From Paenibacillus hemerocallicola (GTDB taxonomy: Bacteria > Bacillota > Bacilli > Paenibacillales > NBRC-103111), in contig NZ_VDCQ01000043.1 in the NCBI RefSeq assembly GCF_006265175.1, positions 1 through 64,000 on the forward strand: a stretch of DNA of 64,000 nt, in the 5' to 3' direction. Of this stretch, positions 44,457 to 53,432 are shown piece by piece; the first letter of the stretch is position 1, and every line of letters starts with the position of its first letter. Below the pieces are notes generated by a model. That model was not told where the DNA came from. It was given only the letters and a program-made list of their open reading frames with translations, and searched no databases. The position numbers were made by a program, and so were the translations under genes.

Positions 44457-47400
44457 TCAATCGCTCGGCATCGTAACGGTAATGCTCGTCTTGGCCCCGA
44501 AATGCGTGACGGTATACAGGTTGTCCTGCGGGTCTTTCTCGATCTTCAGGTCTTGGCCGGTTATGTTCAGCGGCCTAGGGGCGTACAGCTTGACCTGCTG
44601 CATGCCGTCGGAGTCGAGCCGGATCGTCCATGCCGTCCCGTTGTCCTCGATGCGGACGGGAACGTTGGAACGGACGATATGGAAAGGCTCGGCGCCCCAG
44701 TTGACGGAGACGCTGGTGAGACGGCGCAGGCCGAGACCGACGTACAGCTTGTCCTCTTTTTTTGTAAAGATGGGAGAGTCCGTCGCGAACGGGTAGTCCG
44801 CATAGCGTTCGCCCGGCTCGAAGACGACTCCGGCCGTATCTCGGTATTCGCCTGCCATGTCCGGCACTCCGTCCGTATCGGCGGAGATGGAAAGCGTCAA
44901 ATGCAGCCCTTTGCCGAATTTCGTCTTCAGCCGATCGATCGCATAGACGAGCCAAGGGCGTTCCACCCGGATCTCGCTTTTCATCGTGGCGAGGAACGAG
45001 CGGGCCATTTGCGGCTCGGCCATGAAATTGTAGTCGTAGGACGTCCGCAATTCGTCGAAGAAGCGGACGAACGTGGTCATCATATTCCTTTTGTCCGGAT
45101 CGTCGTATTGGTATTCGATATGCTCGAAATAATCGATCGGCATGTCCAGCATGGCGTACGATTTGTAAATGTCCGACGTACCTTTGTCGCCCGGCTTGTA
45201 CATAAAGCCCGGGGCATGGAGCAGCATCGACGTCTTCAACCGGCTGTCGTCCAGCAGAAAAGGGAAGCTCCATACGAAGTCTTGGCCCCATTGAGGCTCC
45301 GTCGGACTGTCCGACGGCTTGAAGCCGAAGTTGTACCAAATGTCGGCTTCGTTCTCGTTGCGCAGCGTCTGCAGCCGATCGAGCTGATTGATCCGCCATG
45401 TATGCTGGTTCGTTCCCGTATGGGTCCACGGTAAGCCTAGCGCGGCGAACGACTTGCGCTGCAGCTGCAATTCCAGCTTCTCCTGCTCGGAGCTGAGAAA
45501 GCTGTGCACGTATACGTGCGGAACGATTTCCAGCTTGTTCGTAGCGGCGTAGTCGAGAAATTCCCGCAGTTCCTTCTTGAACGGAAACGCGGGGTCGTCC
45601 ACCGGAACGGGCTTGCTGTACTGCAGCTGGCCGACGATCAAATCTTCCTTGCCGTCATGGTTCAGATCGGCCCAGAGCGGCACCGAATACTGTCCGCCGA
45701 CGAGCGCCTTCGAGCCCATCTGATTGTTCGTACGGCCTTCGATCGGCCCTTGCAGCAGCCAGCTCCCGGCGTTTTGGGCGTATACGAGCAAATCCCCTTC
45801 GCTGTTGCCAACGACAAGGTCGGGGATTTTGTCTCCGTCCATGTCGCGGATAGCCGGCGCCGCGTAACCGGCTTTTATTTGGAACAGCGGCCGGCCCGGG
45901 CCGAACTGCATCGGTTTGCTGGGAATGCCGGCATAGGCCGTAAGACGTCCGTCCGCATCGCCGACGACCAGATCGATCGTCCCGTCCCCGTCCATATCTC
46001 CGATAGCGGGAGCCGCATGGGAGCGGGCCCGAATCGGCTGCCCGTCGGACAATAGAGAGACGGGGGAGGCGAAGCCGCCCTTTTTTTGCTGAAGCAGGGC
46101 TACGACGTCCCCTTTGGCGCTTCCTATCGCCAGGTCGATCAAGCCGTCACCGTTAAGGTCGGCTGCCGCTACCGTAGAGTAGCCGTCCGTGCGGAATACC
46201 TGTCCGTTAGCGAGCTTCAGCTGCTGCGGGGCTCCGAACCCGTCGGGGTGCGAGGTCCCTTCCGGCACCATTTGCGTGGACAATTGTTTCCCCGCGTTCG
46301 GATAGTGGTATAAATAACCATCGAAGCTGCCTACGATCAAATCGGGCAGGCCGTCCCCGTTCAAGTCGGCCAGGGCCGGATATGCCCGGTACGGCAGCTC
46401 GAGCTTCATCCCGAGCTGGTTTTTGCCGGGATAAAGGCCGACCGTCAGCGGACTGTTCCCGCTGGTGACGAGCGTCCCGCTGGAATAGAACGAGTTCGGG
46501 AATTCTCCGACGAATTGCGGCTTCTCCGTAGTTCCCGTATTCAAATGAACCGTAATGCCCTCGTACCAGTGGTGCCAGTCGAACGACGAACGCACGAGCG
46601 AGAACGATGGAATCTGGTTGTACGTCTTGAGCTGCTCCGCCCACGCGATGCCTTCCTTATGCTCAATCGCGGGAAGCGCCTCGAAATGGTTCTGGTACGC
46701 CATGGCCGGGCGTCCGTAAGGGCCGAACACCTTCTTGAGGCTGTATCCGAGCGTTTCCTTCGATACGTAGGATAAATATTCATTGCGGAACAAATGGTTG
46801 GCCGCCGCGAACGAGAAATGAAAGTAAGGCTCTTGCGGCAGTCCGGTCTTGAATTCGAAATATAAAGAGCGTCCCGGCGCATTCAGTCCCATGTCGTGCT
46901 TCGTCGCTTTCGTCGGAAAGCCTTTGGCCGAATCCATTCCGCTTTGCAGATCGAACCCGGTAATGAAATACCGGTTCGGCAAAAACGTGCTTGCCGATAG
47001 TACGGTGCCCAGCCCGTACCGGTTGACCGCGTACAGCGCCTGTCCGTTCATCGATACGAGAGGCTCGGCCGTGGAAGGGACGATCGCTTGCCCCCAATCG
47101 AACCCGGGCATCATATCGGTCATGTCGGTTATGTATCCGTGGGCGGTAAAGTTGTCCGCAAACTGCTTGAATACGTTTTGCAAGCCTTGCAAATTTCCGC
47201 GTACTTGCGGGTAATCGAATATCGGCTTGGCCGAGCCTTTGACTGGCTCGAGGGCGGATGCGCCGAGCAGCTGCGCGGGCAAGTCATTCAGCAGGTCGTT
47301 CTCTACGAACAAGTGGCCGCCTTGGCTCACATACGCTTCCAGATCGGGTATGGCTTCCCGCAGCACGGGCGATTGCTTGAGCGAAACGTCCAAATAAACG

Positions 47401-47633
47401 GCATCGTAAGATTGAAGCCGTTTCGCATCGAGCTTGTCGAGAGAAAGCCGGCTCACGTCGGCATTGGCTACAATCGCTTGTTGGAAATTCAGATAAGCCG
47501 CCCGGTCGTAAGCATCCCCCCCGCTGGCGTACAGCAGCCGCACCCGCTCCTGCCTGTGGCTGAATACGAGCGCGAACACCGCGACGAGCAGCAGGAGCCC
47601 GACGAACCAGGCCGCTTTTTTGCGCAATGACAA
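44457..47633 (-). CDS. Large membrane-anchored FG-GAP/VCBS repeat protein
   Basis: 1058 residues, first gene of the Dlt-like operon. One N-terminal membrane helix (8-24); residues 30-250 resemble a Rossmann-type or amidotransferase-like fold (YDAVYLDVSL, YVSQGGHLFVENDLL). Five FG-GAP repeats between about 415 and 670 have calcium-loop text such as DLNGDGLPDLIVG and DMDGDGTIDLVVG and should form a beta-propeller outside the cell. The C-terminal 370 residues (from about 690) may be a barrel-type domain like polysaccharide deacetylase relatives, but I cannot confirm this. A surface glycan-binding or processing role is inferred from the operon. TTG start with GAGGGA upstream. Confidence 0.8.
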   Translation of the reverse strand: MSLRKKAAWFVGLLLLVAVFALVFSHRQERVRLLYASGGDAYDRAAYLNFQQAIVANADVSRLSLDKLDAKRLQSYDAVYLDVSLKQSPVLREAIPDLEAYVSQGGHLFVENDLLNDLPAQLLGASALEPVKGSAKPIFDYPQVRGNLQGLQNVFKQFADNFTAHGYITDMTDMMPGFDWGQAIVPSTAEPLVSMNGQALYAVNRYGLGTVLSASTFLPNRYFITGFDLQSGMDSAKGFPTKATKHDMGLNAPGRSLYFEFKTGLPQEPYFHFSFAAANHLFRNEYLSYVSKETLGYSLKKVFGPYGRPAMAYQNHFEALPAIEHKEGIAWAEQLKTYNQIPSFSLVRSSFDWHHWYEGITVHLNTGTTEKPQFVGEFPNSFYSSGTLVTSGNSPLTVGLYPGKNQLGMKLELPYRAYPALADLNGDGLPDLIVGSFDGYLYHYPNAGKQLSTQMVPEGTSHPDGFGAPQQLKLANGQVFRTDGYSTVAAADLNGDGLIDLAIGSAKGDVVALLQQKKGGFASPVSLLSDGQPIRARSHAAPAIGDMDGDGTIDLVVGDADGRLTAYAGIPSKPMQFGPGRPLFQIKAGYAAPAIRDMDGDKIPDLVVGNSEGDLLVYAQNAGSWLLQGPIEGRTNNQMGSKALVGGQYSVPLWADLNHDGKEDLIVGQLQYSKPVPVDDPAFPFKKELREFLDYAATNKLEIVPHVYVHSFLSSEQEKLELQLQRKSFAALGLPWTHTGTNQHTWRINQLDRLQTLRNENEADIWYNFGFKPSDSPTEPQWGQDFVWSFPFLLDDSRLKTSMLLHAPGFMYKPGDKGTSDIYKSYAMLDMPIDYFEHIEYQYDDPDKRNMMTTFVRFFDELRTSYDYNFMAEPQMARSFLATMKSEIRVERPWLVYAIDRLKTKFGKGLHLTLSISADTDGVPDMAGEYRDTAGVVFEPGERYADYPFATDSPIFTKKEDKLYVGLGLRRLTSVSVNWGAEPFHIVRSNVPVRIEDNGTAWTIRLDSDGMQQVKLYAPRPLNITGQDLKIEKDPQDNLYTVTHFGAKTSITVTMPSD

Positions 47634-47710
47634 GGCAATCCCTCAAAACTTGTAGAATAGTCGTTCCGTAATGTTGAAATAAATCGCCAATCGGCTTAAG
47701 GACTAGTGTC

Positions 47711-47738
47711 ATTATAGCATTTCATGCTTGCTTGTTAA
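47711..47738 (-). promoter_or_regulatory. Promoter of the Dlt-like operon
   Basis: On the minus strand TTAACA (47738-47733), 16-bp spacer, TATAAT (47716-47711). The spacer holds the small palindrome GCATGAAATGC. The leader is about 70 nt. Confidence 0.7.
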
Positions 47739-47844
47739 ACATTTGACGATCGGCGGAAGGAGAAAGTTGCCGATCCGACTCCACTTTTGTCGATACATCC
47801 GATATAATTCGAGGCAAGACTTCCGTTTGGAGGAGGAAACACGC

Positions 47845-48828
47845 ATGGAAAAAAATACAGTGGTTTGCTTGGGAGAGCTTTTGATAGATTTTGTGCCGCA
47901 ATCGAACGGGCTGCCTTTGTCGCAAGTCGACACGTTTCACAGAGCGGCCGGCGGCGCTCCGGCGAACGTGGCTGCCGCGGTGGCGAAGCTCGGAGGGAAG
48001 TCGCGGTTTATCGGGAAGGTCGGCCGCGATCCGTTCGGGGAATTTTTGCGCACGGCGTTGGAGGAGGCAGGCGTCGAGCCGGCTCTTACCATTACGGACG
48101 ATGCCCGGACCGGGCTTGCTTTCGTATCGTTGAGGGAAGACGGAGAACGCGATTTCGTGTTTTTCCGCAGCCCGGCGGCGGATATGCTGCTGCGCAAGGA
48201 GGATGTGGAAGATAAATGGCTTCGCGATGCGGCCATCTTTCACTTCGGCTCGGTGTCGCTCATAGCGGAGCCGTGCAGGACGGCGACGCTGGATGCGGCC
48301 AGACGGGCAAGAGCGTACGGGGCGCTCGTCTCTTACGATCCGAACGTCAGACTGCCGTTATGGACGAATGCGGACTTTGCCCGCCGGACGATACTCGATC
48401 AGCTGCCGTTTGCCGACTTGGTCAAAGTAAGCGAGGACGAGATCGGGTTTCTGTACGGCGGAGCCGGCATCGAGGAGGGAGCGCGGCTGATGCTCGGGCT
48501 CGGGCCGCGGTGCGTCGTAGTGACGCTGGGCGCAGCAGGCTGCCGCGTATTCACGCAGACGGGCGATGTAACCGTTCCCGGCGTATCGGTCGAGGCGGTC
48601 GATACGACCGGAGCGGGCGACGGCTTTGTCGGCGGGCTGCTCTGGAAGCTGGCGAACGCGCATATCGATGCGTCCGGGTTGGATGAGACGCTCGCCGAAC
48701 CGGCTTTCGCCGTCGAGGCTCTCCGTTTCGCCAATGCGGTCGGGGCGCTCGCGACGACGAAGCGCGGTGCTATTCCTGCTCTGCCCGCGCGGAGCGAGGT
48801 CGAACGCAAGCTGAGCGGGGAGGCGTAA
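47845..48828 (+). CDS. PfkB-family sugar kinase, probable fructokinase
   Basis: 327 residues. GGAPANVAAAVAKLGG near residue 36 is the first PfkB signature and DTTGAGDGFVGGLLW near 250 the second, with the catalytic Asp. The N-terminus VVCLGELLIDFVP is typical of bacterial fructokinases and related 2-keto-sugar kinases. It would phosphorylate fructose or a similar sugar with ATP. ATG 47845 follows GGAGGAGG; a TATAAT at 47803-47808 may be its -10. It is divergent from the Dlt-like operon, and a phosphoesterase gene follows 3 nt later. Confidence 0.9.
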   Translation: MEKNTVVCLGELLIDFVPQSNGLPLSQVDTFHRAAGGAPANVAAAVAKLGGKSRFIGKVGRDPFGEFLRTALEEAGVEPALTITDDARTGLAFVSLREDGERDFVFFRSPAADMLLRKEDVEDKWLRDAAIFHFGSVSLIAEPCRTATLDAARRARAYGALVSYDPNVRLPLWTNADFARRTILDQLPFADLVKVSEDEIGFLYGGAGIEEGARLMLGLGPRCVVVTLGAAGCRVFTQTGDVTVPGVSVEAVDTTGAGDGFVGGLLWKLANAHIDASGLDETLAEPAFAVEALRFANAVGALATTKRGAIPALPARSEVERKLSGEA

Positions 48829-48831
48829 CGG

Positions 48832-49344
48832 ATGGCCGACGTTTTCTTTATATCCGACCATCATTTCGGGCATAAGCACATTATCGATTTCGAGTCGAGA
48901 CCGTTCGGCAGCACGGAGGAAATGACCGAGACGATGATCGCGAAATGGAACGCGGCCGTCGGCAAGGACGATGTCGTCTTTCATTTGGGCGATTTTTCCT
49001 TCCTCAATAAGGAGAAAACGAGCGCCATACTGGGACGGTTGAACGGAACGAAAACGTTGATCATGGGCAATCACGACAGGGGACGCTCGCGGACTTGGTG
49101 GCTCGATGCGGGTTTCGAGCAGGTGAGCGAATACCCGATCGTGTACGGCGGTTTTTTCCTGCTGTCGCACGAGCCGATGTATATGAACAAGCACATGCCG
49201 TATGTGAATATCCACGGACACATCCACGGGCAAAAGTACGAGGGCAATCAGTATTTCAACGTAAGCGTGGAGCATTGGGACTACACGCCCGTATCGTTCG
49301 GGGAGATCAAGAAAAGGGTCGTCCCGAGCGAGGAGCATGGATAG
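48832..49344 (+). CDS. Calcineurin-like metallophosphoesterase
   Basis: 170 residues. Metal motifs in order: ISDHHFGH (D-x-H), HLGDFSF (GD-x-x), MGNHDRG (GNHD), SHEPM and NIHGHIHG (GH-x-H). Single-domain members like this act on small phosphoesters or nucleotides, but the substrate cannot be read. ATG 48832 lies 4 nt after the sugar kinase stop, with GGGGAGG in the kinase end, so both are translated from one message. A terminator follows. Confidence 0.92.
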   Translation: MADVFFISDHHFGHKHIIDFESRPFGSTEEMTETMIAKWNAAVGKDDVVFHLGDFSFLNKEKTSAILGRLNGTKTLIMGNHDRGRSRTWWLDAGFEQVSEYPIVYGGFFLLSHEPMYMNKHMPYVNIHGHIHGQKYEGNQYFNVSVEHWDYTPVSFGEIKKRVVPSEEHG

Positions 49345-49369
49345 TCTATCGTGCATATGAGGGTTATAG

Positions 49370-49407
49370 AGCGATCGGTTCCCTATTCGGGAGCTTGATC
49401 GCTTTTT
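49370..49407 (+). terminator. Terminator of the sugar kinase-phosphoesterase operon
   Basis: AGCGATC / GATCGCT with inner TCCC / GGGA, followed by TTTT. The stretch from here to 49720 holds a promoter but no supported gene. Confidence 0.8.
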
Positions 49408-49639
49408 ATGCTGCGGCCTATTGTAACGGGCACGCCGATTGACCGCCGGTTACCCGGGGGCGATTGCTTCGTTCGACGGATCTGGCCGACGCCAGAAAAT
49501 GCGACGGGACGTCCGTCGAACGGCTGGACGGGCTGCGTGTCGCTTACCGGGACACGAATTTGGTCGGGCTTCTCGTCAAAGCTTTCTAAACAATCCGACG
49601 AGCTTGCGCATAAAATCGATCCAAATTGCTCCGATGGCG

Positions 49640-49669
49640 TTGCTGCCCCCTTTTCTGGTACACTATAAG
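49640..49669 (+). promoter_or_regulatory. Promoter of the U32 peptidase gene
   Basis: TTGCTG (49640-49645), 18-bp spacer, TATAAG (49664-49669), about 45 nt before the start. Confidence 0.55.
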
Positions 49670-49720
49670 GATAAGGGGGCGGTCGGAACCGCTCCATGCA
49701 AGCTATTGGAGGAACGAATC

Positions 49721-52255
49721 ATGCGCGAAGACATTCGCATCGAACATATCGAGCTGTTGGCTCCTGCCGGCGATTGGGACTGCATGCGGGCAGCCGTCGC
49801 CAACGGGGCCGACGCCGTCTTTTTCGGCGTGGACAAATTCAACGCCCGCGTACGGGCGAAAAACTTTACGATGGACGAGCTGCCGGACATTATGTCGTTT
49901 TTGCACCTGTACGGGGTAAAAGGGTTCGTCACGTTCAACATTCTCGTGTTCGAGGAGGAGCTGAACGACGCCAAACGTCTGATCGAGGCTTGCATCGACG
50001 CCGGAGTCGATGCGGTCATCGTCCAGGACCTCGGACTGGTGAAGCTGATCCGGGACATATCTCCGGATTTCCCGATTCACGGCTCGACGCAAATGACGAT
50101 CACCTCCCCGGAGGCGGTCGAATTTACGAAGCCGTTCGATATCGAACGGGTCGTACTCGGACGCGAGAACAATTTGAAGCAAATCAAGCAAATCGGCGAC
50201 CAGGCGAAGCTTCCGATGGAAGTGTTCGTACACGGGGCGCTGTGCGTTTCCTATTCGGGCCAATGCTTGACTTCGGAAATGTGGGGCGGCCGTTCGGCCA
50301 ACCGCGGGGAATGCGCGCAAGCATGTCGGCTGCCTTACGATCTCATGGTCGACGGCGTGCAGAAGCCGATGGGAGATGTCGCCTACTTGCTGTCGCCCAA
50401 AGATTTGGCCGCTCTGGAGCTTGTGCCGGAGCTGATCGAGGCCGGAGTGACCTCGTTCAAAATCGAGGGCCGGCTGAAGTCGCCGGAATATGTGGCCAAC
50501 GTTGTCGGCAAATACCGTAAGGCGATCGACAGCTACTTTGCCGGACGCGACCCGCAGCCGACGAAGGAGGAGCTGCGCGAGCTGCAGCAAAGCTTCTCGC
50601 GCGGCTTCACGTACGGTTTTCTCAAAGGAACGAACAATAAACAGCTGGTCGAAGGAACCTTTCCGAAAAGCCGCGGCGTATTCCTCGGGCGCGTGAAGCA
50701 GCTGCTGCGCGACGGCGTCTTGTGCGAGCTGGAAGCGCCGCTGAAGCGCGGGGACGGCATCGTGTTCGATGCAGGCGATCCTACGAAGCCGGAGGAAGGC
50801 GGACGGGTATACGACATCCGGCGCAAAGGGCAGAAGCTCGAGGGCGAGGCGGCGGGCGGATTGATCGAAATCGTGCCCGGACGCAACGATGTCGACTTGA
50901 AGCGGGTGCGCGTAGGGGACCGGATTTGGAAAACGAGCGATCCGCATTTGGACAAGAAGCTGCGGCAAACGTTCGAGACGGACAAGCCGTACCGCGTATT
51001 TCCGATAAACGTCAAAGTTGCGGGACGGCTCGGACAGCCGCTGCAATCCGTATGGACGGACGAGCTGACGGGGCATTCCGTGGAAGTTCGGTCGGAGCTG
51101 GGTCTCGTGCAGGCGGAGAAAAGACCGATGGACCGGGCGCTGTTCGAGGAGCAGTTCGGACGGCTCGGGGGGACTACTTGCGCCCTGAACGGCCTGGAGC
51201 TCGACCTGGAAGGGTCGCTCATTATCCCGATGAGGGAGCTCAACCAGATGCGCCGTCTTGCGGTCGAGCAGTTGGAGAAGGCTCGCCAGCAGCCGCGCAA
51301 ATATAGGAAGCGTAGTGTAGATGTGTATGAGGATGCGCACCGCCAAGTACCGGCCGGAATATTCTCCTCCGATGCAGGGGGCGATCGTCCGCAACAGCCG
51401 CATCTCATCGCGTTATGCCGCAATCTGGAGCAGGTGAAGGCGGTATTGACGACCGAAGTGGAATGGATCTACGCCGACTTCGAGTTCATCAAGCAGTTCC
51501 CGGCGGCGATGGAGGCGGTGCGGGCGGCAGGCCGGAAGATCGCTTTGGCTACACCTCGCATCCATATGCCCGGAGAAACCGGCTACTTCAAAAACATGCT
51601 CAATCTTCGTCCGGACGCCATGCTCGTAAGGAACACCGGCGCGATGTATTACTTCATGAAGCACCGGGCGGAGAGCAAGGACGGTTACCGGCCGGAGCTG
51701 ATCGGCGACTTCTCGCTTAACGCGGTCAATCATAAGACTGTCGAGCTGTTCGTCGATGCGGGCTGCAGCCGGGTAACGCCTTCTTACGACCTGAACATCC
51801 AGCAAATGGTCGATATGCTGAGAAGGACCGATCCGTCGACTCTGGAGATCGTCATTCATCAGCATTTGCCGATGTTCCACACCGAGCATTGCGTCTATTG
51901 CACGTTCCTGAGCGAAGGGACGAATTACACGAACTGCGGGCGCCCTTGCGAGGATCACCGCGTTTCGCTGCAGGATCGAATCGGCATGTCCCATCCGGTC
52001 CGTGTCGACGAAGGCTGCCGCAATACGGTGTATAATGCGATCGAGCAATCCGGCGCGGAATATTTGCCGCAGTTCCGGGAGCTGGGCGTAACCTCCTACA
52101 GGGTCGAGTTTCTGGAGGAGTCGCCGGACCAAGTGCGCGAGGTGCTCGATCTGTACAGCCGTGCGCTGCAAGGCGCGATCAGCGGCACGAGCGTGTGGCG
52201 CGCTTTGAAAGCGACGAACCAGCTCGGCGTTACGCGGGGGCAGTTGGTCAAATGA
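49721..52255 (+). CDS. U32 family peptidase with DUF3656 (RlhA/YrrO-like, enlarged)
   Basis: 844 residues. Residues 8-330 are the U32 domain (ELLAPAGDWDCMRAAVANGA, GVDKFNARVRAKNF, signature region EVFVHGALCVSYSGQCLTS). The Cys cluster GGRSANRGECAQACR and the C-terminal HCVYCTFLSEG with NCGRPCEDH suggest an Fe-S site, as in RNA hydroxylases RlhA and TrhP, which belong to U32 despite the peptidase name. A DUF3656 part lies between about 370 and 560. A further barrel-like segment follows. ATG 49721 is 8 nt behind TTGGAGGAA. RNA hydroxylation is my preferred role, on family grounds only. Confidence 0.88.
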   Translation: MREDIRIEHIELLAPAGDWDCMRAAVANGADAVFFGVDKFNARVRAKNFTMDELPDIMSFLHLYGVKGFVTFNILVFEEELNDAKRLIEACIDAGVDAVIVQDLGLVKLIRDISPDFPIHGSTQMTITSPEAVEFTKPFDIERVVLGRENNLKQIKQIGDQAKLPMEVFVHGALCVSYSGQCLTSEMWGGRSANRGECAQACRLPYDLMVDGVQKPMGDVAYLLSPKDLAALELVPELIEAGVTSFKIEGRLKSPEYVANVVGKYRKAIDSYFAGRDPQPTKEELRELQQSFSRGFTYGFLKGTNNKQLVEGTFPKSRGVFLGRVKQLLRDGVLCELEAPLKRGDGIVFDAGDPTKPEEGGRVYDIRRKGQKLEGEAAGGLIEIVPGRNDVDLKRVRVGDRIWKTSDPHLDKKLRQTFETDKPYRVFPINVKVAGRLGQPLQSVWTDELTGHSVEVRSELGLVQAEKRPMDRALFEEQFGRLGGTTCALNGLELDLEGSLIIPMRELNQMRRLAVEQLEKARQQPRKYRKRSVDVYEDAHRQVPAGIFSSDAGGDRPQQPHLIALCRNLEQVKAVLTTEVEWIYADFEFIKQFPAAMEAVRAAGRKIALATPRIHMPGETGYFKNMLNLRPDAMLVRNTGAMYYFMKHRAESKDGYRPELIGDFSLNAVNHKTVELFVDAGCSRVTPSYDLNIQQMVDMLRRTDPSTLEIVIHQHLPMFHTEHCVYCTFLSEGTNYTNCGRPCEDHRVSLQDRIGMSHPVRVDEGCRNTVYNAIEQSGAEYLPQFRELGVTSYRVEFLEESPDQVREVLDLYSRALQGAISGTSVWRALKATNQLGVTRGQLVK

Positions 52256-52265
52256 ACGGTTGGAG

Positions 52266-52297
52266 GAAGAGTGGCTTAGGCCTCTCTTCTTTTTTTT
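52266..52297 (+). terminator. Terminator of the U32 gene
   Basis: GAAGAG T GGC pairs with GCC T CTCTTC (one T-T mismatch), followed by eight T. Confidence 0.88.
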
Positions 52298-52500
52298 GAT
52301 TCCATTCCGAGTCGAGAGGGGAACCCCTTTCTGCTGCCGAATTCATAGATACCCCAAGGGAGTGGCGGTGATTTTTAGCTGTGACCCTATAGCGATACTC
52401 AAGCTTCTGCTGCAAAAGGGGTGAAGGACAGTTGTATTTGCGAAGATGGGGGAGCAAGAACCGGCAATGTGTTCAAGAAAGGATGAAAGAGGGTGTAAAG

Positions 52501-52947
52501 ATGAGTGAGAAATGGTTGATCGGAACAGAATGGAGCATCCCGAGCGAGTTCGGGCGGGAGAAACGGATTTCCGCCAACATCGCGAAGCTTTCGGGTACCT
52601 CCAGCCTATTCGGCGACCGTTTGGACGATATGATTACGACAGTCACCGAGGCTTGTCTAAATGCGCTGGAGCACGGCAACAAGCTGGACGGGCGCCTGCA
52701 GGTGCGAGTACGGGTACAAGTTTCGGATTCCAGAACCGTATACCGCATTTTCGACTGCGGGTCGGGCTTCGACTATGCGCAATGGGAGGAAAAGCGGCTC
52801 GCGGCTATGGTAGCCGGAAATAAGCTGCAAGAGGACAATCCTCGCGGATGGGGGCTGAAGCTGATCCTGTCGCTTGCGGATCGGGTCCGTTTCGGAAGCG
52901 AAGCGGGTGCATTTTATACGGAAATCGAATTTGGATATGACAAATAG
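52501..52947 (+). CDS. RsbW-like anti-sigma factor serine kinase
   Basis: 148 residues of the GHKL ATPase fold: N-box TEACLNALEHGNKL, G1 IFDCGSGFD, and G2 PRGWGLKLI. Such proteins bind a sigma factor or other target and phosphorylate an STAS partner. A STAS gene follows 16 nt later, in the reverse of the B. subtilis rsbV-rsbW order. No sigma factor gene is near. ATG 52501 follows GAGGGTG; ATG 52483 with AAAGGATG is also possible. Confidence 0.9.
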   Translation: MSEKWLIGTEWSIPSEFGREKRISANIAKLSGTSSLFGDRLDDMITTVTEACLNALEHGNKLDGRLQVRVRVQVSDSRTVYRIFDCGSGFDYAQWEEKRLAAMVAGNKLQEDNPRGWGLKLILSLADRVRFGSEAGAFYTEIEFGYDK

Positions 52948-52963
52948 AAGGGAGTCGTCTCGC

Positions 52964-53335
52964 ATGGATACTCATTTTCAAGTTCGGCTGCGGTCATTCG
53001 AACGCGGGATCATTCTCGATATGAACGGCGACATGACCAGGCAAGCCGAGGAAGAGATGCTCGGACAGCGATCGTGGGAAACCGGCTTGGGGGCGTCGGG
53101 ACCGTATTTGATTTTGAATTTCACGCACGTTCCATATATTAATAGCGCCGGTATCGCCGTTCTGATCCGTATCGTCAGGGCTGGCATGAAGGGCGGGTTC
53201 CGGACGTTCGCATACGGCATATCGCCGCATTTTCAGAAATTGTTCCGGATGGTCGGGTTGACCGACTATTTGATGATTTACCCTGACGAATATGCCGTTC
53301 TGCAACGGATCGAGAGCCTGGAGGCAAGCCCGTAA
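52964..53335 (+). CDS. STAS-domain anti-anti-sigma factor
   Basis: 123 residues. The phospho-acceptor Ser is in the motif YINSAGIAVLIRIV, and the preceding strand LILNFTHVPY is typical. As an RsbV/SpoIIAA-like antagonist it should free a sigma factor or partner from the kinase encoded just upstream when unphosphorylated. ATG 52964 follows GAAGGGAG. Its residues near 90-110 (FQKLFRMVGLTDYLMIYPDE) fit the STAS C-terminal helix. Confidence 0.92.
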   Translation: MDTHFQVRLRSFERGIILDMNGDMTRQAEEEMLGQRSWETGLGASGPYLILNFTHVPYINSAGIAVLIRIVRAGMKGGFRTFAYGISPHFQKLFRMVGLTDYLMIYPDEYAVLQRIESLEASP

Positions 53336-53432
53336 ACGGGTCGGGGATGCATGCGATGGTACCTTAGCAATATGTGCAGCCTGCGTATAGTAGTATAGCG
53401 CGGGTTTCTTCGCATGGGCGGCAGATGTGCTC

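Noticed and set aside
49408-49720. Open frames in the gap before the U32 gene
   Set aside because: They begin in the preceding terminator, have no ribosome site, and a promoter for the U32 gene lies inside them.
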